Below are positions 38,488 to 47,575 of a stretch of 64,000 bases of DNA, piece by piece; position 1 is the stretch's first letter, and each line of letters begins with the position of its first letter. The stretch spans positions 137,490 to 201,489 of the forward strand of contig CAYTBN010000002.1 of NCBI GenBank assembly GCA_964436045.1. The letters run 5' to 3'. A program made the position numbers and the translations under genes. Under the pieces are notes generated by a model. It was given only the letters and a program-made list of their open reading frames with translations. It did not search any database and was not told the DNA's origin. The DNA comes from CAYTBN01 sp964436045. GTDB lineage: Bacteria; Myxococcota_A; UBA796; UBA9615; CAYRNR01.

Positions 38488-39723
38488 TCAGCGGAGGGGG
38501 ATCAGGATCTCCTGGGCGTGGAAGACCCGCGAGATGTCGGCCGGGTCCTGGTCGTGGAGCTCGACCAGGTCGGCGGGGAGCCGGTGATAGACCAGCTCGA
38601 CGCGGACGCGCAGGTCGGCCGGGGCGGTGGCCTTCTTGCTCGGCGTGATGGTGTGCTCGAAGGTCGCGCCACCCCCGGCGGGAATTCGGGTGTCCTCGCC
38701 CAGCACGTGCTCACCGTCCAGGTCCACCACCCGGCGGATCGGCCAGCTGACCGGGTCGGTGGACCAACCCTCGACGCCGTCGACCACCAGCTTGACCTCG
38801 ATCCAGGCGTGGGGATTCCCCGTCGGCACGTGGTGACCCGCCCCGGTGTTCATCACCTCGATTCGGATCGGCAGTTCCGTCCCCCGCTGGAGCCTGGGGG
38901 GCAGGGTGCCCAGCTGGACCGTGACGGCCCGGGCCAGGGTCGCGTCGTCCGCCGATCCCAGCACCTGGTGGGACCGGTGGGCGGCGAACCGCTCCCCGGA
39001 GACCGGCCCCAGGGTCAGCGGCATGTGGCAGTCCTGACAGCCGATGCCGGCCTCGGCCCAGGGGCTGCCCTGCCACTCGCGGTAGGTGTCGTACAGCGGC
39101 TGCTCCTCGGTCCCCGGCCACGCCAGCTGGTGACACGCGGCGCAGGTCACGGATTCGCCCAGGTCCGGGTGATGGTACACCGGGTGGGGCGATGTGCCCG
39201 GCCTCAGCGTCCGCGGTCCGTAGACCACGCCGTCGCGCACGTGGCAGGCCGCGCAGGTCACGCCTTCCCCCTGCAGGGTCGGATCGAAGCGCGGGTTGGG
39301 CTCCAGGCGAGGCTTGGCCATCGTGGCCTCGTCGTAGCCACGGATCAGCTCCGACCGCTGATTCTGCAGCGGCAGGTGACAGCGCAGGCAGTACTGTGGA
39401 TTCCCGGCAGACTCGAGCGCCTTGCGGTACAGGGGTGACTGCCAGGTGCCGCCGTGCCCGGACCCGCTCCACTGCTCCACCAGGGCACCATGGCAGGCAT
39501 TGCACGTCTGCGACGAGATGGAGGGGAGCGACTCTGGTAGCTCCTGGAAGGGGACCGCCGCCTCGCCGCTGGCGAACAGCGCAGCGACGGGTGGTGGACC
39601 CGCCTCCCCCTCGGGCGCGTCGTCTCCGGGGTTTGCAGCCGGCACGTCGCTCCCGTCCGGGACGGCGTTGGCGGGCAGGCACAGCAGCAGAGCGGTCAGC
39701 AGGATGAACGGGGTCTTGCGCAT
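38488..39723 (-). CDS. Pentaheme c-type cytochrome with C-terminal beta domain
   Basis: A 411-residue exported protein. A signal peptide (about residues 1-20, ending ANA) is followed by five CxxCH heme sites at 74, 112, 157, 194 and 229, with the spacing of the cytochrome c554-like class. Residues 250-411 are a heme-free beta-rich, Ig-like region (NTGAGHHVPTGNPHAWIEVKL). It likely takes part in periplasmic electron transfer. Its partner is unknown; the octaheme protein at 13729 could belong to the same respiratory equipment. It lies 10 bases after the lytic transglycosylase gene on the same strand. Confidence 0.83.
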   Translation of the reverse strand: MRKTPFILLTALLLCLPANAVPDGSDVPAANPGDDAPEGEAGPPPVAALFASGEAAVPFQELPESLPSISSQTCNACHGALVEQWSGSGHGGTWQSPLYRKALESAGNPQYCLRCHLPLQNQRSELIRGYDEATMAKPRLEPNPRFDPTLQGEGVTCAACHVRDGVVYGPRTLRPGTSPHPVYHHPDLGESVTCAACHQLAWPGTEEQPLYDTYREWQGSPWAEAGIGCQDCHMPLTLGPVSGERFAAHRSHQVLGSADDATLARAVTVQLGTLPPRLQRGTELPIRIEVMNTGAGHHVPTGNPHAWIEVKLVVDGVEGWSTDPVSWPIRRVVDLDGEHVLGEDTRIPAGGGATFEHTITPSKKATAPADLRVRVELVYHRLPADLVELHDQDPADISRVFHAQEILIPLR

Positions 39724-39733
39724 GGCGTCCGCG

Positions 39734-42646
39734 TCAGAAGTTGATCACCTTCGGGTTGTCCGGGCGCGTCGTTCGTGGCAGCTGTACGAAAGCTCCCGAA
39801 TCGTAGATCGACAGGTAGGTTGCGTACATCTGCGTGACGCGTTTTGTGTACTTGCGGGTCTCGTTGAACGGGATCTCCTCGACGAACTCCTCGAGGCCGA
39901 CGTTCTGCTTGCTGCGCAGCCAGCGGCCGATGTTGTGGGGTCCTCCATTGTAGGATCCCACGGCCAGCGGGAACTGCCCGTCGTACCGTTCCATCAGCCG
40001 ACTCAGGTACCAGATGCCGAAGTAGACGTTGACGTCCGGGTCGCGCAGCATCTCGTCGGAGTACTTCCCGTACCCGGAGAGCTGACTGACCCGCGCACCG
40101 GTGCCGGGCATGATCTGCATGACCCCCGTGGCGCCAGCCCTGGAGACCACGGTGGGGTGGTAGATGCTCTCGATACGCATCAGGCCGAAGATGAGCATCG
40201 GGTCCACATTCAGCTCTTCGCACAACGTCCAGACCTGCTCGCCGTAGGCCAGCGGAAACGCCTGACGCCAGGCCCGCGCCGCCTCGGGGTCGCGGCGGCT
40301 CGCGACCGTCATCCGGAACACCCCCGAGGGCGACTTGGCCATGTGGTGGGGCGCCTCGGTGAGGATGAACAGGTCGCGCCAGGCGAGGGAGTCGGTCCGC
40401 ATCTCCAGCATCCGCGACCAGCGTTCTTCGTCACGCAAAGGAGGGAGTAGCGCCACCCTTTCTGTCTTGGCTTCGGCCTCGGACTCGGACTCGGACTCGG
40501 TCTCGGACTCGGACTCGGACTCGGACTCGGACTCGGACTCGGTCTCGGCCACCGCCTCCGCCTCCGCCGCCGCCAGCTCCTCTTCGTACGCCTCGAGCGC
40601 CCGCCGGATCTTGCGGCTGGTCTGGGCCTCCTGGATCTCGCCATAGACGTTGGCGATGTACTTGCCTGCATCGCCACGGAATCCGAGCCGGGTCAGCTCG
40701 TGGATCGCCGGCAACAGCGGCCAGATCTCCTTGTGGCTCTCCGCCAGCCGGCCGAGGGAGGCCAGCGCCCGCTCCCGGTCGTACTTCTGTCCGATATCGA
40801 CCACGGGATAGCGAACGTGGGTCGAGGCCTCGTCGATGGGCATCGCATCGCTGGGCGGGGTTCCCTCGGCATAGGGCCACGACATCTGTGACCACGCGAC
40901 CGCCGGCGCCGTCTCGTCGGCGGTGCCCGCCAGGGTCGCCAGCGCCGGGTCCAGCGTCGAGAGGTCCAGGGGCCGGCCGTCCACGTCCACCCGGACCTGG
41001 CCGACGTCCGGCTCGGGAGCCGGTTCGCGGGACGAGGAGCGGGCGATCAGGGCTCGCAGGACCGCTTCGGTATCCGCCCCGGCCGGAGCCCCGGGTACGC
41101 CGCCGAGTTCGGGCAACTCGTCCGCCGGCCAATGGCCGTCGCGGGCCTCGCCCAGCGCCAGCTCCTCGCGGCGGACTCTGCGGTTGCGAGACTCGATCAC
41201 CTGGGCATACCAGTAGTCCGGGTTGTCTCGCAGGATGATGTTGAAGTCCGCCCGCGCCGATCCGGTCTGATCCAGGCCCAGGTGGGACTTGGCGCGGAAG
41301 AACCGGGCCGCCTCGGCGTGGGTCCCGCCGGCATCCACCAGCGGCGTCAACGCGTCGATGGCCTCCTCGTAGCGTTCGGCGCGGTACAGGGAGTAGGCAG
41401 TCATCCAGCGATAGAAACCGCTGCTGGGCTTGTCCCGGTAGCAGCGGGCCCAGGCGTCGTGGGCGTTCGCGTAGTCCGCACCGTTGGTGTAGTACCAGGC
41501 CAGATCCTGCTCGACCCCGCCGAAGTGGCCGGAGCGGCGGTACTGGGTGCGCGCGATCTCCGCGTACTTGGCGGCGTTGACGAAGTCCCCGACCTTGTTG
41601 AAGCAGCGGATCGCCCGTGCGAGGTGCTGGGCGGCGGAACTGCCGCCCCGGGTGGCCTCGAACTTGCGGGCGTTCTCCGCCGCGATGGCGCTGTACTGGC
41701 GGGTGGCCAGGCGGAACTTGTACTTGTTGTCTTCCAGCTCCTCGAAGAAGTCGCTGTCGGGCTGCCCCTCGTGTCGTTCCCAGAGCTCGGTGAAGATGCG
41801 GTAGGCCTCGTCGAAGCGGTATCCCTTGAGGGTATTGGCCCGGGTCCACAGCTGCTCGTCCGTCAACTCCGGGATCTCCACGCCCGAGGCCGCCAACCGC
41901 TCCAGCCCCTGCTCGGCGAGCTCGCCGTGGGTCGAGTAGCGGTGACGCAGCATCAACTTGGTGTACATCCGGACGGCGGTGTCGGTGTTCCCCGCAACCT
42001 CGTATGCACGGGCGATCGAGACCTGGATCTGCTCCTCCAGGTTCTGGTCTTCGTGTCCCTCCAGGTAGGTCTTGTACAGGCCGATCGCGGTGCCCGTGCG
42101 CCCGGCTTCCCGGTGGGCGTCGGCGATCAGCAGGGTGCAGTCGTCGGCGAAGGGGCCGTTGGGGAAGCGCTCGCGGTACTGCTCGCACTCCGGGATCGCG
42201 GCCAAGTACTTGCCGCGTTCGAAGTCGACCAGCGCCTCGTAGTACAGCGCGAAGACCGCCAGCGGGTGTTGCGTCGAACGCACTCGATAGAAGTGCAGGG
42301 AGGCCAGCTGGTAGTCCCCATCCTTCATGCACAGGTAGGCGTACAGATAGTTCACCCGCAGCCAGTCGGCGTCCCGCCTGCCGTTCTGGCCCAGGTACGC
42401 CTCCAGTTCGCGCCGGGCTCGGGCCGGGCGCCGGTGCCGGAACCAGTGGACGGCGCTGTCCAGGGTGCCGTCGGGGAGATAGGATTCGGGGGGCAGACCG
42501 CCGGGGAGGAGCTCGGGGGTCTGATCGAAGGTGGCCCCTTCGGAACGAGGACGTTCGGGCCCGGCCCCGTCGTCCTCGCCAGCCCGGGCGATCGCGTTCG
42601 CCCCCAGCAGCAGCGACAACAGGGCGATCCAGCAGAGCTTCCGCAT
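39734..42646 (-). CDS. Lytic transglycosylase with TPR-like region (Slt type)
   Basis: A 970-residue exported protein. A signal peptide (about residues 1-22) is followed by a long helical TPR-like region (about 50-480), a linker with a Glu-Ser repeat (about 699-724), and a C-terminal GH23 lytic transglycosylase domain (about 800-950). The catalytic residue is E826 in LMRIESIYHP, followed by RAGATGVMQIMP and SYNGGPHNIGRW. It cleaves peptidoglycan in the periplasm. It is much longer than Slt70, mainly through the TPR region and linker. A promoter lies just upstream. Confidence 0.88.
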   Translation of the reverse strand: MRKLCWIALLSLLLGANAIARAGEDDGAGPERPRSEGATFDQTPELLPGGLPPESYLPDGTLDSAVHWFRHRRPARARRELEAYLGQNGRRDADWLRVNYLYAYLCMKDGDYQLASLHFYRVRSTQHPLAVFALYYEALVDFERGKYLAAIPECEQYRERFPNGPFADDCTLLIADAHREAGRTGTAIGLYKTYLEGHEDQNLEEQIQVSIARAYEVAGNTDTAVRMYTKLMLRHRYSTHGELAEQGLERLAASGVEIPELTDEQLWTRANTLKGYRFDEAYRIFTELWERHEGQPDSDFFEELEDNKYKFRLATRQYSAIAAENARKFEATRGGSSAAQHLARAIRCFNKVGDFVNAAKYAEIARTQYRRSGHFGGVEQDLAWYYTNGADYANAHDAWARCYRDKPSSGFYRWMTAYSLYRAERYEEAIDALTPLVDAGGTHAEAARFFRAKSHLGLDQTGSARADFNIILRDNPDYWYAQVIESRNRRVRREELALGEARDGHWPADELPELGGVPGAPAGADTEAVLRALIARSSSREPAPEPDVGQVRVDVDGRPLDLSTLDPALATLAGTADETAPAVAWSQMSWPYAEGTPPSDAMPIDEASTHVRYPVVDIGQKYDRERALASLGRLAESHKEIWPLLPAIHELTRLGFRGDAGKYIANVYGEIQEAQTSRKIRRALEAYEEELAAAEAEAVAETESESESESESESETESESESEAEAKTERVALLPPLRDEERWSRMLEMRTDSLAWRDLFILTEAPHHMAKSPSGVFRMTVASRRDPEAARAWRQAFPLAYGEQVWTLCEELNVDPMLIFGLMRIESIYHPTVVSRAGATGVMQIMPGTGARVSQLSGYGKYSDEMLRDPDVNVYFGIWYLSRLMERYDGQFPLAVGSYNGGPHNIGRWLRSKQNVGLEEFVEEIPFNETRKYTKRVTQMYATYLSIYDSGAFVQLPRTTRPDNPKVINF
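40476..40552 (-). repeat. GAGTCC hexamer repeat (Glu-Ser) in the transglycosylase
   Basis: About twelve tandem hexamers, mostly GAGTCC with two GAGACC variants, encode a Glu-Ser run between the TPR-like region and the catalytic domain. Confidence 0.88.
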
Positions 42647-42673
42647 GCGATCAGCAACGTCCTTCGTTGCCGC

Positions 42674-42701
42674 ATGGTAACAGGGAATCGATGTGGGACA
42701 A
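42674..42701 (-). promoter_or_regulatory. Promoter for the lytic transglycosylase
   Basis: On the minus strand, TTGTCC (42701-42696), a 16-base spacer and TACCAT (42679-42674) form a promoter. The transcript would start about 20 bases before the ATG at 42646. Confidence 0.5.
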
Positions 42702-42726
42702 AGGCAGACGGGAGGTGATGTAGATC

Positions 42727-43722
42727 GTGGTGGGAATCCCGTTCGTGGCGCGGGGAGGGGCGCTGGGTGACTTCGTGCTGACGCTGCCGTTGCTGGGCGC
42801 GATCCGGGTCCGCCACGGCCGGCGTCCGCTGCTGTGCGCGGACCCTGGGCACGGGGCGCTGGCGGTGGACGCCGGGCTGGCCCGTTCGTTCCTGCGCCTG
42901 GACGACCCGCGCCTGGGCGCTCTGTGGTCCGGCGGGGATCTGGCCGCGGCCCGGGAGCTGCTCGGCCCGTTCGGACCCGCCTACGTACTTAGACCGGTGG
43001 ACGCAGCCGCCGTCGGCAGCCGGTTGCGCGCCCTCGGGGGGGATCCCGTGAGGGTCCTCGATCCGCACCCTCCGGCCGACGGATCGGTTCACGCCGCGGA
43101 CCATCTGCTGGGCGCGATGCCGCCACCCGCCGCGTCACCGCCCGCGACGACCGTGTCCCTACCCGACGAACTCCTCGAGGGAGCTGCGGTCGCCCACAGG
43201 CGTCTCGGCGCGGAGAGCGGAGGCCTGGTCGTGCTGGCCCCGGGAGCCGGGGGTGACCTCAAGCGCTGGCCGCTGCCCGCTTTCCAGGAGCTGGCGACCC
43301 GGCTGGAGAGGACGGGGGTGGGCGTGGCCTGGCTTCTGGGGCCGGTGGAACGGGAGCGCTGGGCTGGCTTCCGGCCGGCTCGTTGCCTACCGGACGCCGG
43401 TCCCTCGATGACCGCCGCCCTGCTGGCGAGTGTTTCGCTGCTGGTGGGCAACGACACGGGAACCAGCCACCTGGCGGCGGCGGTGGGCACCCCGGTGCTG
43501 GCCCTGTTCGGCCCCACGGACCACGGGACATGGGCGCCGCGCGGTCCCTCGGCCCGGGTGCTGCGGGCTCCTGAATTCGGGCCCCGCTGTGACGTGTGCC
43601 CACGGCCCTGCGACCGGACACACCCGGCGACCTGCCTCGAGACACTATCGGTCGACGAGGTGGCAGAGGCCGCGCTTGCAGCGATGGGGTCGTCGGGAGA
43701 GAATGCACCGGGTCCACCGTGA
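42727..43722 (+). CDS. Glycosyltransferase family 9 protein
   Basis: A 331-residue GT-B glycosyltransferase of the ADP-heptose:LPS heptosyltransferase family. It has the N-terminal ARGGALGDFVLTLPLLGAIR, a central VLAPGAGGDLKRWP and the donor-site motif LLVGNDTGTSHLAAAVGTPVLALFGPTD. It probably adds a sugar to lipopolysaccharide core or a related glycan. The GTG start follows GGGAGGTG. A Cys-containing end segment (CDVCPRPCD) resembles that of some family members. Confidence 0.82.
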   Translation: MVGIPFVARGGALGDFVLTLPLLGAIRVRHGRRPLLCADPGHGALAVDAGLARSFLRLDDPRLGALWSGGDLAAARELLGPFGPAYVLRPVDAAAVGSRLRALGGDPVRVLDPHPPADGSVHAADHLLGAMPPPAASPPATTVSLPDELLEGAAVAHRRLGAESGGLVVLAPGAGGDLKRWPLPAFQELATRLERTGVGVAWLLGPVERERWAGFRPARCLPDAGPSMTAALLASVSLLVGNDTGTSHLAAAVGTPVLALFGPTDHGTWAPRGPSARVLRAPEFGPRCDVCPRPCDRTHPATCLETLSVDEVAEAALAAMGSSGENAPGPP

Positions 43723-43755
43723 CTGGCGGACGGCGCTGAGACAGGGAGGGTGACG

Positions 43756-44835
43756 ATGGGTGTGTTCGACCACGAGGCGTTCCAGGGTCACGAGCAGGTG
43801 GTGCTGTGCCGGCGGGACGATGTCGGGCTCACGGCCATCATCGCGATCCACGACACCACGCTCGGGCCGGCCATCGGCGGTTGCCGGGTGGCACCGTACA
43901 GCAACGAGGACGACGCGCTGGGAGACGCCCTCGGGCTGAGCCGCGCGATGACCTACAAGGCGGCCTGCGCGGGAATCAACCTCGGTGGCGGCAACGCGAT
44001 CCTCATCGCCAACCCGGTCACCGACAAGACCGAGGCGATGCTGCGGGGCTTCGGCCAGTGCGTGGAATCCCTCAACGGCCGATTTGTCGCCAGCACGGAC
44101 ATGGGCACGACCCCCGCGGACATGGACGTGATCAACCAGGAGACCGATCACGTCTGTGGGGTGGGACAGCACTACGGCGGCTCGGGCGACCCGTCGCCCG
44201 TGTGCGCGTGGGGCGTGTTCTATGGGATCAAGGCGGCGGTGACCAAGGTGATGGGGGACGAGGGTCTCGCCGGTCGCCGGATCGCGATCCAGGGCTGCGG
44301 CTCCACCGGCTACCAGCTCGCGCGGTACCTCCACGACGAGGGGGCCGATCTGGTGGTGGCCGACATCGACGCCCGGGCGGCCGAGCGAGTGCGCCACGAG
44401 TTCGGCGCCGCGGTGGTCGACCCGGCGGCGATCTTCTCGCAGCCGGCCGACGTGTTCGCGCCCTGCGCCGTCGGTGGAACCCTCGGCGCCGCCACCATCG
44501 AGCAGCTGGCGGCCAACGTCGTCTGCGGGAGCGCCAACAACCCCCTGGAGGACGAGGCCCGCGACGCCGAAGCGCTCCACGTCCGCGGCGTGCTCTACGC
44601 CCCCGACTTCGTCGTCAACGCCGGCGGGCTGATCAGTGTGTACTCCGAGATCCACGCCGCGCCACGCGAGAAGGCGATGCGCGACACCGAGAACATCGGC
44701 GTCACACTGGCGCGGGTGATCGAGCTGGCACAGGGGGAGCGGATCAACATGCTCACCGCCGCCTACCGCGTCGCCGAGGAGCGCATCCAGCAGGTGAAGC
44801 CGCTGGCGTCGTTCCATCTCGGCCCCCTGGAGTGA
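43756..44835 (+). CDS. Leucine-dehydrogenase-like protein with Asn in place of the catalytic Lys
   Basis: A 359-residue member of the Glu/Leu/Phe/Val dehydrogenase family, closest in pattern to leucine dehydrogenase: MTYKAACAGINLGGG, STDMGTTPADMDVI, SPVCAWGVFYGIKAA, IQGCGSTGYQLARYL and NPLEDEARD. The substrate lysine K68 and the Asp in TDMGTT are kept. However, position 80, the catalytic lysine of leucine dehydrogenase (GGGK), is Asn (codon AAC). Either it is inactive or altered, or it uses another residue. AGGGAGGG precedes the ATG. It follows the GT9 gene by about 30 bases. Confidence 0.87.
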   Translation: MGVFDHEAFQGHEQVVLCRRDDVGLTAIIAIHDTTLGPAIGGCRVAPYSNEDDALGDALGLSRAMTYKAACAGINLGGGNAILIANPVTDKTEAMLRGFGQCVESLNGRFVASTDMGTTPADMDVINQETDHVCGVGQHYGGSGDPSPVCAWGVFYGIKAAVTKVMGDEGLAGRRIAIQGCGSTGYQLARYLHDEGADLVVADIDARAAERVRHEFGAAVVDPAAIFSQPADVFAPCAVGGTLGAATIEQLAANVVCGSANNPLEDEARDAEALHVRGVLYAPDFVVNAGGLISVYSEIHAAPREKAMRDTENIGVTLARVIELAQGERINMLTAAYRVAEERIQQVKPLASFHLGPLE

Positions 44836-44853
44836 TCGCTCCGAACCCCGTTC

Positions 44854-44882
44854 TTGCGCCCTGATCCGGTTTCTGCTTTATT
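44854..44882 (+). promoter_or_regulatory. Promoter for the YrdC/YciO gene
   Basis: TTGCGC at 44854-44859, a 17-base spacer and TTTATT at 44877-44882 give a plausible promoter. The transcript would start about 22 bases before the ATG at 44911. Confidence 0.45.
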
Positions 44883-44910
44883 CCAGCGCCTCGCGAGCGG
44901 GAGTGCGCGG

Positions 44911-45525
44911 ATGCTGCTGGCCATCGACCCCGAGTACCCCGAAGGTTACCTGGTTCACCAGGTCGTGCGTGAGCTGCGCCGCGACGGCGTGGTGATCCTC
45001 CCCACCGACACGGTCTACGCCCTGGCCTGTGACATCCACTCGATCGTGGCGATGAAGCGGCTCGCCAAGATCAAGGGCAAGGAGCGTCAGAAGCTGTTCA
45101 GTATCCTCCTCGGCGACCTGGCGGAGATCGGCACCTACGCCGAGAACGTGGGCACCCACAGTTATCGGACGATGAAGCGACTCCTGCCCGGCGCCTACAC
45201 GTTCATCCTCGAAGCCAGCACGGTGATTCCGAAACTGATGGCGACGCGGCGACGGACCATCGGCATCCGGTTGCCCGACTGCCCGATCACCCTGGCAGTG
45301 GCCGAACAGCTGGGCAATCCGCTGGTGACCACGACACTGGGGATGGACGAAGATCCCTTCCTGTCCGATCCCTACGCGTTGCACGACTCGTTCGGTAACG
45401 ACGTGGCAATGGTCGTCGATGGCGGGGTGATTCGCACCGAGCCGAGTTCGGTGGTGGACCTGAGCGGCCCCTACCCCGAGGTGCTGCGCGAGGGTCGAGG
45501 GGACGTGTCGTTGTTCCAGGAATAG
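44911..45525 (+). CDS. YrdC/Sua5/YciO family protein (threonylcarbamoyl-AMP synthase type)
   Basis: A 204-residue protein with the YrdC fold. It has VVILPTDTVYALACD, KRLAKIKGKERQKLFSILL, the region GAYTFILEAS, and SSVVDLSG near the end. The K-x-R-x-K and SSVVD elements bind ATP and threonine in enzymes making threonylcarbamoyl-AMP for tRNA t6A; the pattern here is nearer to YciO, whose role is less clear. The ATG at 44911 follows GGGAG, and an upstream in-frame start at 44854 would overlap the promoter. Confidence 0.85.
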   Translation: MLLAIDPEYPEGYLVHQVVRELRRDGVVILPTDTVYALACDIHSIVAMKRLAKIKGKERQKLFSILLGDLAEIGTYAENVGTHSYRTMKRLLPGAYTFILEASTVIPKLMATRRRTIGIRLPDCPITLAVAEQLGNPLVTTTLGMDEDPFLSDPYALHDSFGNDVAMVVDGGVIRTEPSSVVDLSGPYPEVLREGRGDVSLFQE

Positions 45526-45550
45526 GCGCCCAGGTCCGCGCCCGTGGACC

Positions 45551-46474
45551 TCAGTCCCAGGTCATCAGCTCCACCGCACCGCCCGGCTCCGCGTGGAACC
45601 CGGCCCGTCCGAGGGCGCTGCGGGACAGGGCGCGATCCACCCTGGGCAGGATGCGGGCGACGTCGGCCTCGACTGCGCCGCGTCCGTCCGTCAAACGCCG
45701 GATCTCCCGTCGCTCCAGGAGATAGTGGTTTCGCGCCAGGGTGTGCGACTCGTAGTCCAGAAGGTCCGGGTAGAGGCTGCGCAGGCTGCGGGTGGTCTCT
45801 TCCAGCTGCCGCCGTCGCGGGCCGACCACCGTCGCCATTGGCCCGTCGGTGACCGCGTCCGGACCGCTCACCAGGAAGGGCCGGACGATCTCCCCGTCGG
45901 CCGCGGGGGGCTCCCGCAGCCGCGGAAACTCGACGATGATCGCCCCGGTCACCCGGTCGTCCACGAAGTTGACCACCTCCAGATCGAGGGAGGTGACCGA
46001 GGTGATCAGATCGTCGTTCAGCACCCCCTCCATGACCACCGGGACCTGGTGACGCCGTCCGCGGAAACGAACCTTGTACGGCTGGGAATCCAGCGGCCCC
46101 CGCATCCGCATCGACAGCGCCGTCAGCCCATCGTATTCCACCCGGGCGTCGCGACAGACCCGGCGCATCCGCTCGTCGAGCAGCGCGTCGGCATCAGCCG
46201 GGAGCATCGACGGCGCGAACTCGGCGCGGGCGTCGACCAGCTCCCCGACCTCCTCCCGCAGGGGCGGCAGTTCTTGCAGCAGCGAAACCGTCTTCTCGAC
46301 CTTGACCTCGACCCGCGCGACCCGGGCGGAGAGACTGCGGTGGGAGCGGATGACCTCGGCGTAGACCCTCACGCAGCTCATCGTCAACAGCAGCAGGACC
46401 GTCACCAGGCCCATCTGCCGGCAGGCGCCACGGACGAAGATGCGCCCGCGTTCCTCGGGGGTCTCCACCGCCAT
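45551..46474 (-). CDS. Hypothetical single-pass membrane protein, 307 residues
   Basis: I do not recognise a family. One N-terminal membrane helix (about residues 18-36) is followed by a coiled-coil stretch (about 45-85, RVARVEVKVEKTVSLLQEL) and a mixed periplasmic domain of about 220 residues. The topology recalls PilO/GspM-like pilus or secretion proteins, but no pilus genes are adjacent, so this is only a topological comparison. Confidence 0.6.
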   Translation of the reverse strand: MAVETPEERGRIFVRGACRQMGLVTVLLLLTMSCVRVYAEVIRSHRSLSARVARVEVKVEKTVSLLQELPPLREEVGELVDARAEFAPSMLPADADALLDERMRRVCRDARVEYDGLTALSMRMRGPLDSQPYKVRFRGRRHQVPVVMEGVLNDDLITSVTSLDLEVVNFVDDRVTGAIIVEFPRLREPPAADGEIVRPFLVSGPDAVTDGPMATVVGPRRRQLEETTRSLRSLYPDLLDYESHTLARNHYLLERREIRRLTDGRGAVEADVARILPRVDRALSRSALGRAGFHAEPGGAVELMTWD

Positions 46475-46549
46475 GTCCTCTCCATCGGTCGTGCCCGGGA
46501 TCTATAGCGCACCGAGCCCCCCGGGGTCGATTCTGCTACCGTGTCGACC

Positions 46550-47575
46550 ATGGCGAGCGAGCTGGATCGGCGACTGGACGACGCGCTGGTAGGGAGCCAG
46601 CGGGAGCTCGCGCGGCTGATCAGCGCCATCGAGAACGGCGCCGACGGTGTCCTCGAGCTGCTGGACCGCATCGACGCCCTCGATGTCTCCCCCGCCCAGG
46701 TGATCGGCGTCACCGGTCCGCCGGGCGCTGGCAAGTCGACCCTCGTGGACCGGCTCCTGGGCCGCCTGAGGGCCGCGGGTGAGCGGGTCGCCGTGTTGCT
46801 GGTCGATCCCTCCAGTCCGTTCAGCGGCGGCGCTGTACTCGGCGACCGGATCCGCATGCAACGACACACCGCGGACGAGGGCGTGTTCATTCGATCCCTG
46901 GGCAGCCGCGGTCATCAGGGTGGACTGACCCGCGCCACCGACCGCGTGCTGCGGCTCGTGCGGGCGGTGGGCTTCGACCGGGTGATCCTGGAGACCGTCG
47001 GTGTCGGTCAGACCGAGTTGCAGGTGATGGACCTGGCGGACAGCGTGCTGGTGCTCCTGGTGCCGGAGGCGGGTGACTCGGTCCAGGCGATGAAGGCGGG
47101 ACTGCTGGAGATCGCCGACCTGTTCGCCGTCAACAAGTGTGACCGGCCCGGGGCCGACAAGCTCGTCTTGGAGCTGCAACAGGCCGTGCACCACTCCGGC
47201 GCCAGTCCGCGGCGGCGCGCTGGCGCGGGGGGGGACGACTGGTCGATCCCGGTGCACGCGGTGGCAGCCAGCCTGGACCGGGGCATGGACGAGCTGTTGG
47301 TGTCCCTGGACGACCACCGCCGGTTCCGGATTCACAACCCGGCCCCGCTTCCGTCCGCGGAGACGCGCCTGGCCGGGTTGCTGGAGGACGCGCTGCGACC
47401 GCGGATCGCCGCGGCGCTGGCGGCAGCGCCGGCCACCGGGCCGCTGGCCACCCTGGTCGCGTCCGTGCGTGGGGGAGAGACCACACCCTTCCGTGCGGCC
47501 GCGCGGATCCTGGCCGACCCGACGTTGCTGGCGGCGCTGCTCGGTCAGGGTGACGGGGACGGGGCGGATGACTGA
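46550..47575 (+). CDS. meaB: MeaB/ArgK family P-loop GTPase
   Basis: A 341-residue G-protein chaperone that loads and protects B12-dependent acyl-CoA mutases. The motifs are GVTGPPGAGKSTL (Walker A), LLVDPSSPFSGGAVLGDRI, ILETVGVGQTE and VNKCD (guanine specificity). No mutase gene is in the window. The C-terminal dimerisation region (about 280-341) is present. A GTG three codons upstream is an alternative start. The stop overlaps the lipoprotein gene's ATG by 8 bases. Confidence 0.9.
   Translation: MASELDRRLDDALVGSQRELARLISAIENGADGVLELLDRIDALDVSPAQVIGVTGPPGAGKSTLVDRLLGRLRAAGERVAVLLVDPSSPFSGGAVLGDRIRMQRHTADEGVFIRSLGSRGHQGGLTRATDRVLRLVRAVGFDRVILETVGVGQTELQVMDLADSVLVLLVPEAGDSVQAMKAGLLEIADLFAVNKCDRPGADKLVLELQQAVHHSGASPRRRAGAGGDDWSIPVHAVAASLDRGMDELLVSLDDHRRFRIHNPAPLPSAETRLAGLLEDALRPRIAAALAAAPATGPLATLVASVRGGETTPFRAAARILADPTLLAALLGQGDGDGADD

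Noticed and set aside
43806..44864. 352-codon plus-strand frame in another phase of the leucine-dehydrogenase-like gene
   Set aside because: It is Arg/Gly/Pro-rich noise without motifs; the other phase shows clear homology.
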